DNA from: Sitta carolinensis
Lineage: Eukaryota > Chordata > Aves > Passeriformes > Sittidae
Length of the DNA stretch: 64,000 bases
Assembly (NCBI GenBank): GCA_032173965.1
Contig: CM063284.1
Coordinates: forward strand, 130,161,625 to 130,225,624
Direction: 5' to 3'
Positions within the stretch are counted from its first letter, which is position 1. Every line of letters begins with the position of its first letter. The translations under genes and the position numbers were made by a program. The notes beneath the pieces are model-generated. The model had not been told where the DNA came from. It was given only the letters and a program-made list of their open reading frames with translations, and did not search any database. Below are positions 11,801-22,120 of this stretch, piece by piece.

Positions 11801-14800
11801 CAGCTGTCTCATGGCTTAGATACAGTCTATCCCATAATTTAGAGATCCATAACTGGTCTGACTACAGCAATTTCAATCCAAGTGTCTTAAAACTAGATTT
11901 CTGTCCCTTGCAGGATGTAGGGTGTCATGTGCAAAAGTTAAATTCTATTGCTCACTGTCCTGGGGAGAAAGTTCAGTGCCTCCTGCCTGGGAAGGCCCAG
12001 ATGTATCTCACCAAGAGGATCAAAACCAGTCACTTGTTCTGTTGCAAAATAGTTTTGCCATGTTTTATAACTGTACATGTTACTATTATATCTTTATGTA
12101 AAAGATGTGCTTTTACCTGCCTACTTCACAGGCAAAACATACAGCAAAGTAACTAAAAGTACACACCTCTAAGAGCCAGTCTAGCAGGATTGATCTCATG
12201 TGAGGTTGCAAACTAGAATGTAGCGATGTGAAGTGTTTGCAGTGAGCATATCTGTTCTCCTTCGTCAGGATGTTGAGCCAGACATCTTTGGAATTTCCCC
12301 AGCTATGGAATAAAGTTACACAAAGCATTATTAAGTATATACACAATTCACAAAAAAAGAACAAAAACATTATCGTTTACAGGCATTCAGAAACAAAAAT
12401 TCCACATACTATAAGACCCCTATTAGTATTGGAAAACTGCAGAAATACTTGGAACGTTTTACATCACCACAACAACAGCTTGCCAAGATCACCAGCAAGT
12501 CCAGTTCTACAGAACAGGTAGTAAAACTGTGCATGTTCCTCTCAAAGCTGCACGTGCAACCAGAGTTTCCCTATTTTGCCTAGTTTGGTGGCTGTTCAGA
12601 GAACAAGATAAAACCAAACCCACCCTCTAAAAAAGGACAATATACTCCTCCTCAGGAAACACAAAGCATACATAAGCTGTCCAGTTTAGCTTGAGAAAGA
12701 CTGGAGATGGCGTTTAAAAGTCACTCATTCATCCCTTTATTTCCCAGCTTACTTCAAGGCTCACAAGCAAGCTATTTAGAGAAAAATTGACTTCTTCTTT
12801 ATTGCTAACTTATAATTTATTAGTGCTCCAGTCTGTTTGGGAAGATGTTGCCCATATCATCAATATAGCTTCATTTGTAATTGCTATTATTTAATGGATA
12901 TGGGCCTTTTCCTAGACACACTTCTCATCTTGCAGGTACAAAGAGGAAAAGCTTGTTAACCAATGAAATTATGATTTCCTGCTGAAATTTTTGGAGTTAT
13001 GCATTCGCCTTTCCCCAGGCAGAATGAGAGAGACAGAGCTGATCACTGGTATTGCCTACAAAATTTAACCCAGGTCAGTTTCATTCTGTTGCCCTCATAA
13101 GTTAAAAGCTGGGGAGATATTTGCTTGTTTAATGCACAACTCTCTCCATTTAAGCAGACAGGCATTGAGAAATTAATTATGATCTTCTTACAGCAGTTAG
13201 GGAAGGGTGGAGAAGGCAGGAGAAGTAAATTATCCTCTTATTCAGCTAATCAGAAAGGATGGAGTTCAGCTTTACCAGATGCCTGTCAACAACAGGATTA
13301 AGCACCTTGTGTGAAACTGTATCACAGCAAAGCATCACCTGGTGGCATCTCAAAGTTCTGATCCAGTTTAGGTCAGAGCAAAAACAAAAAAAAACAAACA
13401 AAAAACAAAAAACAAAACAAAAAAAAAAAATCACCCAAGGTATATCTAGAAAGGCTCTCTTAAAGTAATGTTTCCGGTTCTGCTTCTTATTCACCTTGGC
13501 AGTTTTCCTTAACACATTGCAGTAAATTTTCCACCTCTTTCATTAAACCCCAGGCTGATACAAACACCAACTGGGTACTTATCCAACATACCCAAATGTC
13601 TAAGAAATGCTGAAATTGAAAACTACAATATAGCCAACCAAGCTACCTCTGGAGAAGGGCAACTGTCTAGAACTTGGACTACACCAAGCACATTGCATTG
13701 CATTAGCAAGCTATCTGCACAGTGATATTGCCGCAAGTTTATTCAAACGCTTTTAAGTTCTTTAAGAAAATTTTGTTAAATATTTTTGGCCACTCAGTTG
13801 CAATAGCACTGAAAGAAGTTTAGTTTAACCATTATGTACCTCTTAACCACTTAAGTTAACCAGTGTTAAGTTATAAAAGGACTCTGAAAGGTTAAAACTA
13901 TCTGTCTGGTGTGTTTATAAGATCAGGGGAAAAAATATCCAAACAACCATATCCAAGAATTTCTGTCATTTGCCTGTACATCAAATCTTTTATGGGATGA
14001 GGAGACAAGTAGAGGCATGTATTATGTAAGCACAATACAACAGATTTTATTAGAGTAGTTCAAACATTAACAATTACTGCATCTGTTAAACTTACTTGAG
14101 TTCTGGCAAAGGTGATGGATTTATGAAGAGGTTCCTGAATCTGTATTTTTTGAATCTTGAGAAGTCAGTGGTTACTGATTCTTTGTGAGGGGTCTCAATA
14201 ATTATGCAAGGTGAGATGCCTCCTGTTATTGTGGGGGACCAACAACTCTGCAAAATAAACAGGGTATCTTTTAAATGCTGAGTTTACTATGAGAGCAAGA
14301 AAGTATGGAACAGATGACAGTAACAGCAACAATGTATGTAATGTACATTAGTCTTTCTGCATTTCAGCATTGATTCAAGTACTGAAACCAAGAAAGATGA
14401 AAATTAAATGCCAACGAAACCTTCCATAGTCAAGATGGAACATGTATAAATTGGATGCAATTGGGAACACAGCTTTGAGGAAGATGACCATCTTTAGTTT
14501 ATGAACACACAAGTAAATAGCCTATCCATTGCTTGAAAAGCTCAGTTACAGTACAAAAGGCAAAGATATTAATTGCTACTAAAACACAAGACATTAAGTT
14601 GCTAGTCCTATCTACTTATCTATTCAGAGGGAAAAGAAATGAGGGGTGGAGGTTCTACTGTCTCTCAGTGGAAATTCAGCAACTTGTTATCTTCCAGTTT
14701 AGTGCTCCAGAGAGGAGCCACCCATCTCAGCTCCAGAGCTAGATACCCACTGAGCAAGCAGCAGCTGTGAACTCCCTCTCAGCTTGCCAACGCCAAATAT

Positions 14801-16645
14801 GGGATGCAATTACTCAAAAGGAGAAGAGTGCAAAGGTATTCATGGAGAAAGCCTCAGAGAAGGAATTCTAGAGTACTGTAGGTAACTATAACTTGTTTCA
14901 TTAATGCCTATTTGGTTGTATGTAACCAATACAAGTAAGAAGGTATCATATCCCTGAAGCACATGCAATGCTGTAATGGCTGACAGCCTTCAAAATGGTG
15001 ACAAAGAATTTTAATTATTCTCTGTGGAATTGAGAGGGAATCCTATTCACAAAGAATGGCAACACCTGTCCTGGAACACAAAAGTTTTTCCTATACAGCT
15101 GACTTGCAAGGTATAAGCTACACAGGATTCTTTAGTATATCTAAACTTATTTACAGCCAGACTGAAGTATCCCAAGAGTGAAGTTAGATATTCCAGCAGA
15201 ATTGACCTTAATGTAGCAGCCAAGAGAAAAGAGAGGTCCTACTCCTCCTCTCCTGGAATTCTCATTGCCCAAGTTCTACCCCAATGCTTGTCAGACCCTC
15301 TGCTGGGTTGCTTTAACTCACTAACCTGGCAGAACTTTAACTTATTTTGTAGTGCCAAATTAGCAAAATGAACCTGCATATTGCTTTGTTCAAAAAACAG
15401 AGCAAGGCAGAGGATGGAGTGCACGGCCAGCTATCAAGGAAGAAGACAGGGAAGCAGGATTTCCTCCTTTCAGCAAAGATAAGTTGTAACACTTCATATT
15501 TAAATTTCACCCCAGGTATAGCTGATGTACTTATGCAGCATTTTTTCCTACTCAAGATTTACAAAGACACAACTTCACAATCAGAAGAGTTCCACTTCAC
15601 CCTAGCTGTTAAGTCTCGTTTACTTTACAAACAGAATAATTACAAACACTATTATTTGCAAGAGAAAATTATAATATTTTATTAATTTGCTTTTAAATAG
15701 AAAACCGTAAGGCTTTCAGTTTTAAGAGTTTGCTGTGTTAGTGAAAACACATTCCTAAATTGATTTAAATAATCAAAAGAACTGTTAAATGAAAGCAAAG
15801 ATGGCCTGCATGGTTATGATCTTAACTAAATGGCCATGAAACCACACCTAAAGTTAAAACAAGTGCAGTGATCTTGTTTAGACTTGCCTCTAGGCCTTAC
15901 TTGCTCTCTACAAGGAATTGTTCTGAAATATCTGGGGTTAATCTCTTCTTTTTTTAACCTAACCCTACTCTGCAGTGGGTTTTACATTGAAGGAACTTTT
16001 ATCTGCAATAAAGTCACCCATAAAAAAGCAAAACAGGTAAAAAGGTGCTAAGCTCCCGCATTTTCTAGTACCTGAAAATACAAACTCTCCCTATTCAATT
16101 CTTTCTGGTGTAGAATGCATGATTTCACACCTGCCAACATAAACCAGACGGACTCCCTTACCTAGTTTGAAATGGTATTCAGGATTGAATTACCTTAATC
16201 TCATATTGATGTTTTTTAGCAATTTTCCCATCTTCTCTTTTCTTGATCTCCTGCTGAGAAGAGACACACACATCAATACACTGACAGAGGCCAGCACACC
16301 CTCCTAAAGCTCAGGCAAACTCTTGTCACCCCTGCCCTGCTTTGTAATTCAGCAAAGATTGTCCCATCCAAATGCACTGGAGAGCTTTCAGTATCTTTCA
16401 TCTTTCGAAGTTATTCAAATTGCTCACCTCTGCTGTTCTCCTTTTTCTGGTCTGGAGATAATCTAGCGCTTGCAGTTCTTGTGGAGCCTCTTCTTGACAG
16501 GACAGTGGCTGCTGCTGTTTGGCTTGCAAACGGCTACTGAAAAGAGCAGAGAGTAAAAAGACATTAGACATCAGGAGAGCAGCAGGTATTAGATTAATAC
16601 GGATAATCTTAGTACAATGCTAACAGCTTACCTGCGCCTTGACAT
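5765..16645 (-). CDS. CCNE2: Cyclin E2 (eleven coding exons, intact)
   Basis: Cyclin E2 binds and activates CDK2 in the nucleus to drive the G1/S transition; CCNE2 is a known E2F target. Eleven coding exons join without a frame break into 405 codons plus stop (human: 404 aa). The start [14 protein letters not shown] is preceded by CAAAGAAG and matches the human start. In order: an Arg/Lys-rich stretch TRKRR; the N-terminal segment [15 protein letters not shown]; the cyclin box with its MRAIL-type hydrophobic patch ([12 protein letters not shown]) and [33 protein letters not shown]; the second cyclin fold [17 protein letters not shown]; and a C-terminal TPPKS phosphodegron. The last residues differ from human: the protein ends STEKK. 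Introns range from 257 to about 2,040 bases between coding exons, plus a 5' UTR intron of 1.4 kb. Confidence 0.97.
6249..6403 (-). CDS. CCNE2: CCNE2 exon ([18 protein letters not shown]...)
   Basis: Acceptor TACCCTTTAG, donor GTAAGCGG. 155 bases, ending [12 protein letters not shown] in whole codons. Confidence 0.96.
7056..7167 (-). CDS. CCNE2: CCNE2 exon ([17 protein letters not shown]...)
   Basis: Acceptor TGTTCTCAG, donor GTAAGATG. 112 bases. A second AG seven bases inside the exon would break the frame, so the outer AG is chosen. Confidence 0.95.
7835..7969 (-). CDS. CCNE2: CCNE2 exon ([17 protein letters not shown]...)
   Basis: 45 whole codons, second cyclin fold. Acceptor ATTTGCAG, donor GTAGGTAG. 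Confidence 0.96.
8679..8774 (-). CDS. CCNE2: CCNE2 exon ([20 protein letters not shown]...)
   Basis: 32 whole codons. Acceptor CCTTTAAAG (weak pyrimidine tract), donor GTAATAAT. Confidence 0.94.
9171..9192. repeat. Poly(A) run in CCNE2 intron
   Basis: 19 consecutive A bases, poly(T) on the CCNE2 strand. Confidence 0.85.
9462..9490. repeat. Nine-base tandem repeat (ATTTCCAAG)n
   Basis: Three copies of the unit in a CCNE2 intron. Confidence 0.8.
9978..10124 (-). CDS. CCNE2: CCNE2 exon ([19 protein letters not shown]...)
   Basis: 49 whole codons, core of the cyclin box. Acceptor CCGTTGTAG, donor GTAAGAAG. Confidence 0.96.
10125..12166 (-). other. CCNE2: CCNE2 intron, nothing further recognised
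   Basis: Between the exons at 12167 and 10124. No repeat family or extra exon recognised. Confidence 0.6.
12167..12302 (-). CDS. CCNE2: CCNE2 exon with the hydrophobic-patch motif
   Basis: Encodes [20 protein letters not shown] to [16 protein letters not shown] is the cyclin patch used for substrate docking. Acceptor TATTCCATAG, donor GTGTGTAC. Confidence 0.96.
12303..14095 (-). other. CCNE2: CCNE2 intron with an A-rich repeat
   Basis: The only notable content is the A-rich run at 13379-13430. Confidence 0.6.
13379..13430. repeat. A-rich (CAAAA)n simple repeat
   Basis: A runs with regular single C bases. Confidence 0.85.
14096..14247 (-). CDS. CCNE2: CCNE2 exon ([20 protein letters not shown]...)
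   Basis: 152 bases, ending in the first two bases of Asn. Acceptor ATTTTGCAG, donor GTAAGTTT. Carries IIIETPHKE and [16 protein letters not shown]. Confidence 0.95.
16194..16253 (-). CDS. CCNE2: CCNE2 exon ([20 protein letters not shown])
   Basis: 20 whole codons, strongly basic. Acceptor CTTCTCAG, donor GTAATTC. Confidence 0.94.
16428..16536 (-). CDS. CCNE2: CCNE2 exon ([20 protein letters not shown]...)
   Basis: 109 bases; the first base completes Ser. Acceptor TGCTCTTTTCAG, donor GTGAGCA. Contains the basic stretch TRKRR. Confidence 0.94.
16632..16645 (-). CDS. CCNE2: CCNE2 start-codon exon (MSRRS)
   Basis: ATG at 16645-16643 followed by TCA AGG CGC AG and donor GTAAGC. The exon begins at 16670 after the acceptor TTGATCCAG, so 25 bases of 5' UTR precede the start. 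Confidence 0.93.
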
Positions 16646-16670
16646 CTTCTTTGGGCTGTAAGATCTCTAC
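16646..16670 (-). other. CCNE2: CCNE2 5' UTR part of exon 2
   Basis: Non-coding bases between the acceptor AG (16672-16671) and the start codon. Confidence 0.8.
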
Positions 16671-17351
16671 CTGGATCAAAGTAATAGGATAAGGTCAGTT
16701 AGTGAATCCTCGCAAAATTAGAACCAAGTTCCCTACTTTGTGTCATGAACACATCACAAAGAGCAGCATGGTTCACACAGCTCAAAGAGAAGGGCACAAG
16801 TATTCCACTAGCCTGAGGAATGCCCAAGCAGAGGATGACTGTGGTATGTAAGCACGGGCAGCTCCACGTCCTGCAGCAGGGTGCCCAGGTATGCCAACTG
16901 TTTAGCTCGGGCTGCCTGGGGGTGGGGGCAGGGAAGTTATAAAGGGACACTTCCCACACGAGAGGATGTGGGGAGTCCCTGAGGCTGTGACCCCCTCCAG
17001 TCCCCTCACACCCTCCATTCCAGGCACCCACATAGACACTCGTTTTGTCGCCGCCGGTCCCGCCGGGGCGACGTCCCCCACACCTGCCGGGATGGCCGGG
17101 CCGAGATGGGCCGGGCCGGGCGCTGCCGCCCGCGCTCCCGCCGCGCCGGTTCCGCGCCAATTTCCAGCGAGCGGGGAGGTGGCGGCGGCCTGTGCCGGGG
17201 TCAGGCTGGGCTGGGGGCACCGCCGGCGCCCGCCCGCCCCTCCCGGCGGGCCGATCCGACACCCACCCGCTCCCGAGGGTGCTGAGGGGACGCGGGAGGG
17301 GCAGGACCGCCGCCCCGCCCCCCCGCGCTCCCGCCTGGCTGAGAGCGCGGC

Positions 17352-17822
17352 TCCCTCCAAAACCTGAGGGGGAAGGAAGGGGCTGCCGGGACGGCGCCTC
17401 ACACGCGGGGACACCCACCCCCCGCCGGGACACCCCTCAGCGGGACCCCCCTGCGCACGGACCGGGGCTCTGAGGGGGTGTCCCCACAGGCACCTCGCTC
17501 CGAGGGCCAGGGCAAGGGAGCCGTGTCCCGCCGGGGTGCGGCGCAGGCGGGCGGACGGGGTCAGCCCGCCAAGCTGCTCGGCCGGCATCCCCGCCCCCAG
17601 CGCGCCGGGCTCCCTCCAAAACCGGGCAGCCCGCCCCCCACGGGGCTCTCCGCTGTGGGGCGGGGGGCAGCCGATGGCGGGATGCCGCCGGCACCCCGGC
17701 CCACCGCACTGCTGCCGCCGGGGATGCCCACCCGGGCCATCGCCGCTCTCCGCTCCCTGCGGATGGGGCCGCCCGCGGGGACATCTCCTCTCAGGCTCTT
17801 CCAGCCACTCTCCCTCCAAAAC
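17352..17822. repeat. Three dispersed copies of TCCCTCCAAAAC
   Basis: The same 12-mer occurs at 17352-17363, 17611-17622 and 17811-17822, about 200-260 bases apart inside the CpG island. The bases around the copies are only partly alike. Confidence 0.7.
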
Positions 17823-17964
17823 TCTGCCCGGGCGGGCGGGCAGCCCGCCTCACCGCTCCCGGTCACGACTCCCAGTCACCGCTCCAGGTCACCGCTCTTA
17901 CTTCACTGCTCCCAGTCACCCGCCGCCAGTGCCCCCCTCACCACGGGTACCGTGTCTGCCGGTA

Positions 17965-18082
17965 CCGCCACCACCACTACTATCATAACCACCATTCTCA
18001 CCACCACCGCCACCACCATCACCATTATCATCGTCATCATCGTCACCATCAGCATTAACATCATTATTATTGCTATCATCAT
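17965..18082. repeat. Imperfect triplet repeat (CAC/ATC/ATT) in CCNE2 intron 1
   Basis: About 118 bases of mixed CCA, CAT and TCA-phase triplets with interruptions. It ends 14 bases downstream of the exon 1 donor. Confidence 0.85.
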
Positions 18083-18095
18083 CGCCCGTACTCAC

Positions 18096-18145
18096 CGGCG
18101 GGACCCCCGCGCACCTCCGCCGCTGCCGCCCGGGCCGCGCTGCTC
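18096..18145 (-). other. CCNE2: CCNE2 non-coding exon 1 (predicted)
   Basis: A strong donor (CGCCG then GTGAGTAC) ends the exon at 18096. The start is inferred to lie about 25-30 bases past the TATA-like box at 18175-18168, so the left end is firm and the right end is a guess. Confidence 0.6.
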
Positions 18146-18155
18146 AGCTGGCGCC

Positions 18156-18205
18156 GGCGCCAACCCGCTATATAGCGCGGCCGCGCGCGCGCTGCGCATG
18201 TGCGA
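18156..18205 (-). promoter_or_regulatory. CCNE2: CCNE2 core promoter: TATA-like box, E2F-like and NRF1-like motifs
   Basis: CTATATAG lies at 18168-18175 in very GC-rich DNA. Close by are TTGGCGCC (minus strand, 18163-18156), resembling an E2F half site, and TGCGCATGTGCGA (18193-18205), one base from the NRF1 palindrome. E2F control of CCNE2 is established; that these exact sites act is inference. Confidence 0.55.
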
Positions 18206-18515
18206 GGGCGGCAGGCGGCTCCCCCGCCCGTCCGCCGCCCGCGCCCCGCTCGCCCCAGCGCCGCCCCTGTGCCGCGGGGCCGCGCCGACCCCCGCGCCCC
18301 CCGGGACACCCCGCGTCCCGGCCCGGCTGCTCCGGCTCCGCCGGCAGAGGCGTCCGGGAGAACGGCAGGCAGCACCGTGAGGATCGCTGCCATCGCTGCC
18401 GCTTCCCGCTGCCCCGGCACCTCTCCGCCGCCCGGCCCCGCTGGCAGGGTGGCACCCCCGGCACCATCACCCCGCTCCGGTCCGCTCCGTCGGGCCCCGG
18501 GCCCGCCGAGACAGC

Positions 18516-18594
18516 GGCGGCTCCGCCGGCGGCTCCGCGCGCCCAGCGGGGCTCTGCCCGCCCGCCCCGGGGCGGGGCCGCCGGCGGAGCCGCC
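18516..18594. repeat. Perfect 18-bp inverted repeat with 43-bp loop
   Basis: Arms 18516-18533 and 18577-18594 are exact reverse complements, starting GGCGGCTCCGCCGGCGG. The right arm runs into a CCAAT box at 18593. Confidence 0.85.
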
Positions 18595-18811
18595 AATGGG
18601 AGCGCGCGGAGCCGCGGCAGCGTGCGGCGGCCCGGGATGTAAACACGGCCCCGCCCGCCGGCCCGCGCCGCTGTCAGCCCCGGGCGCTGCCGGCGGCGCC
18701 GCGGCATCAGCCTCCGCCGGGCGGATACCGCCCCGACACCCCGCGCCAGGCACGGGGCTGGCATCCGCAGGCTGTCACACATCCCACTGCACGAGGGCGG
18801 GGAGAAGGGGA

Positions 18812-19152
18812 AGCTCGGAAATGGCCTGACCGCTCTCTACAACAACCTGAAAGAAGGTTGTAGCCAAGTAGGGGTCATCCTCTACTCCCGGGTAAAAAGT
18901 GACAGGACAAGAGGACAGAGTCTTAGGCTGCACCAGGGAGGTTAGGTTGTACACTACAGAGAATTTCTTCACAGAAAAGTTGGTTAGACATTGGAATGGA
19001 CCGTGGTGGAGTCACTGTCCCTGGAGGTGTTTAAGGAAACACTGGATATAGCACTTAGTGCCACGGTCTAGTTGACATGGTGGTGTTCGTTCAGAGTTTG
19101 GACTCGATGATCCCAGAGGTCTTTTCCAACCTAATTATTTCTGTGATTCTGT
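18812..19152 (+). mobile_element. CR1 LINE, 3' end, plus orientation
   Basis: Typical CR1 3' region: CTACAACAACCTGAAAGAAG, GTGACAGGACAAGAGGA, TTTCTTCACAGAAAAG, and the tail TGGACTCGATGATCCCAGAG followed by TTTCTGTGATTCTGTG. It is 5'-truncated and sits about 0.7 kb upstream of the presumed CCNE2 start. Confidence 0.92.
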
Positions 19153-21830
19153 GCCAGATGAAGACAGGTCTCCCCCATGTACAGCCTCCGTGACATGATG
19201 TGGACAAGCCCTATCCCCTTACAGAGCAGGTTTCCAGAGCTGCTGGCCAGGCCCACCACTGCCCCTCGGGGCCTCACCATGTCCAGGGGCAGCAGTGCCC
19301 ACTGCAGGAGCACCCACCTGCAACACCTTCTCCAGCAGATGATGCTGAAGCTAACTCTCAGTGCCAGCATACCTCCTGTTAACATCACTCAGTGGTTGCA
19401 TGGAGTTTTCTTAATACATATTCAAAAAAAACCCAACAATAAAATCCACACTACCTCAAAAGCAACCAAATCCCACATCACTACATACCTAGCAATCCTG
19501 TGAGCAGACACTTTTCTTTAAAACACCTAGTGCAGGGCATCTACAGCCATCTTGCTGATGAGGAACAACGGGCACTTTCTCACAGTGCTGAGCACCCCTA
19601 CTGCAAAACAGCACAGAGAGAAGCCATGGCTGCCTTCAAGTAAATCCACATCGTCTTTATTTTCACTTATTTTTCTTTTTCCCAAGTGTAACATTATTAA
19701 AGAGTAAACATAGGTTTTGTCTCCCAGTATGTATTATAGTAATTAAACACAATAACCAGGTGCTTACTCTCTGGTAGCTTTGCCATTTTAAAGGGCAAGA
19801 GAAAAAAGCAGTGCAGCCCACCAAGGCAGAGTTGTCACAGTAGGGTCAATAACAGCAGTTTAACAGGTCCCGAATTTTGGGCACCAAGGGCCGTCTCTCA
19901 GCTGTGTGTCCTTATAGCAGCGGATGATGTGGGGAGAACAATTCCTGCAAACTTCAAGTAAAGCACTGACATGTGCAAGATGGACATTGCAGCCAGGCAG
20001 CCACCTTAGCTCTGCAAAATGTCTGTTCCAGACCTTGTCATGAAGAAAATCTGCTAGTTGTGACTCAAAAGGAATGCAAAAAAGCCCCAAACTCACTGTC
20101 ATTTAAACAATCCTTTGTCACTTGGATATATTGCATCAGCTAATTGCAAGAAATCTAACCCTTGTCATAGTTCAGGATGCCTGCAGTAGACATGCAGGTA
20201 TCTCTCTTAGTTGACTTCCTCTGAAATCCACTAGCAAGGTGCATCCTGCTGTCTGGAAGTTAATCTCCTGCTCCACTGACTACAGAGAAAAGGTGGTCCC
20301 CTGAATTTGGGCAAACTTGTCCTAACTGATCTCTTGCCTTTAGCTGACTTGCTGAAGTTGGAATACTACCATAACTAATTTGTTAAAACAACTGAAACTT
20401 CAGCTAGCAAGAGAACAGACAAATTATCTTTTTTCCCTAAAAAACCTCTACCCTTCAGAGATGACTGATTAGGGCTTGTTGGCAATCAGGCTCCACACAG
20501 CAAAGTGGATTTGGTACATCAGGAATAAGTTCCAGAGCACATTGTGAAAGAAGAATACCATAAAGGCAATGATAGCTAAAAATTGAATGGGTGAGGTTGG
20601 CCATGAATAGGTCTCAGCAAAAAGACTGTAATGGTTACACTGCTCATTTTTCTAGACCTTTTGATGTGAGCTGCTGCAGGTCACCTGCCACATTTTTGTG
20701 GGTTTGATTCAGTAGTGGAAAATGCACCAAGTGCCATGAGCATTCCCTATCCTGCCAGCAACTTTTCCCATAAATTTTTGTCAGTAAAAAAATCCCACAA
20801 AACAACCAACCAAACCAAACCCCCAGAAGCTAATGTGTAATCAAATCCTGCAGCAGACAATGAAATTATTATTTTAATGCAAACTAACACACTGACCTTT
20901 TGATGTGGCAATCTGAAGTGAGTTAGTCCATGCTGGGACATTTCCAAGTGTATTCACATACAGTACTTACTCTTTCACTGTGTGGATGCTTCCTTAGGGA
21001 GGATGAATGTAAAAGAAGATGTTTTAAGCTTCTAGAAATATATTACTGCTGAGCAATGTTTGTGCTGGCATCTGGCAATTCCTCTTAGATTAGTCTAGTG
21101 GTTTTCTTTTTTCTTTTTTTTTTTCCCAATTACCACTTGTAGGTTTGTTCCAGAGAATGTGTTAAGGCCTTCCCTACAAGTTTACACACCTGAGGTTGAT
21201 TTTCTTGGTTATCCTTTTATGGAACTATTTGAAGGAGCCTGGAATCTACCAAGGATCTAAATGCACAGATCTAAAGCTATGAGGATCAATCCAATTAGCA
21301 TGCGCCCAGTACTGCTCTTCTCCCAGGGAGTTTCTGAATCCATTTGGTTGCTCCCAAGGAAAAAGGCAGGATTTCATTAGAACATTTGTACACAGCTCAC
21401 TGTGATCTGGGCACAAAAATAGCATGGAATATCATATCCCATATTCCTCCTACCTTGCAGTAGGTAATTGCTATGGTCATCTGCTTGTGCTGTCAGGCTT
21501 TGTCCTTTTCAGTCACAGCCATTTTGTCAAAGCTGTTCTGTAAGATAGTTAAGGGAAAGGCCTGCTCTTGTGTGGATGAACTTCACCGTTTTTAAGAGGA
21601 CTTTTAAGGTTACTTATGGGTCCACCTACTTAGCCTAAACAAAACACCATTAAAGCTTTATACATCCTAAAGAGAAATACTTTAGCAGGAAGTTGCACCC
21701 TTCCATAAAGGTATTTTTTTTTCTGTTGAAGAGCATGAGACATCTTGAAACCCTGAGGTTTAAAAAACATTTTTTTCTATTAGAACCTACAATATTCTAC
21801 TTTCCTGCTTGTTTCATTCAAAGACCTTTT
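19153..21830. other. Intergenic DNA, nothing recognised
   Basis: No conserved ORF, exon or known repeat is recognisable here; only short T-rich runs near 21108-21124. Confidence 0.6.
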
Positions 21831-21980
21831 CACAGAATCACAGAATGGACGAGGCTGGAATGGAGCACAGTGGGTCATCTGGTCCGGCCTCCCTGCTCAG
21901 GCAGGGCCATCCCAGAGCACATGGAGCAGGATTGTGTCCAGATGGTTCCTGAACATCTCCAGTGAGGGAGACTCCACAAG
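21831..21980 (-). mobile_element. CR1 fragment, minus orientation
   Basis: Begins CACAGAATCACAGAATGG (reverse complement of the CR1 tail) and runs through GGTCATCTGGTCC to GGGAGACTCCACAAG. About 150 bases. Confidence 0.9.
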
Positions 21981-22065
21981 ATCTTTATTTTTAAACAAGG
22001 CATGATGCAGTTTAATATGGATTAAGGAGTATTTTTAAGACCTTAAAAGATTGATTTGTTCTGTG

Positions 22066-22120
22066 GCTTTTTTTGTTTGTTTGTTTGTTTGTTTTTTGTT
22101 TTGTTTTGGTTTTTTTTCTG
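22066..22120. repeat. T-rich simple repeat with (TTTG)n
   Basis: TTTG units followed by T runs with single G bases. Confidence 0.85.

Larger units (their letters stand above)
16990..18790. promoter_or_regulatory. CCNE2: CpG island of CCNE2
   Basis: About 1.8 kb with very high G+C and dense CG. It covers non-coding exon 1, most of intron 1 and about 600 bases upstream. Long ORFs on both strands here are by-products of low stop-codon frequency. The right half has a second CCAAT box (18593-18597), so it may be bidirectional or carry more than one start site. Confidence 0.8.

Noticed and set aside
16699..18829. Long ORFs on both strands (up to about 300 codons) in the CCNE2 CpG island
   Set aside because: They overlap each other in several frames, are Pro/Arg/Gly/Ala-rich and show no domain; this is expected where G+C content makes stops rare.
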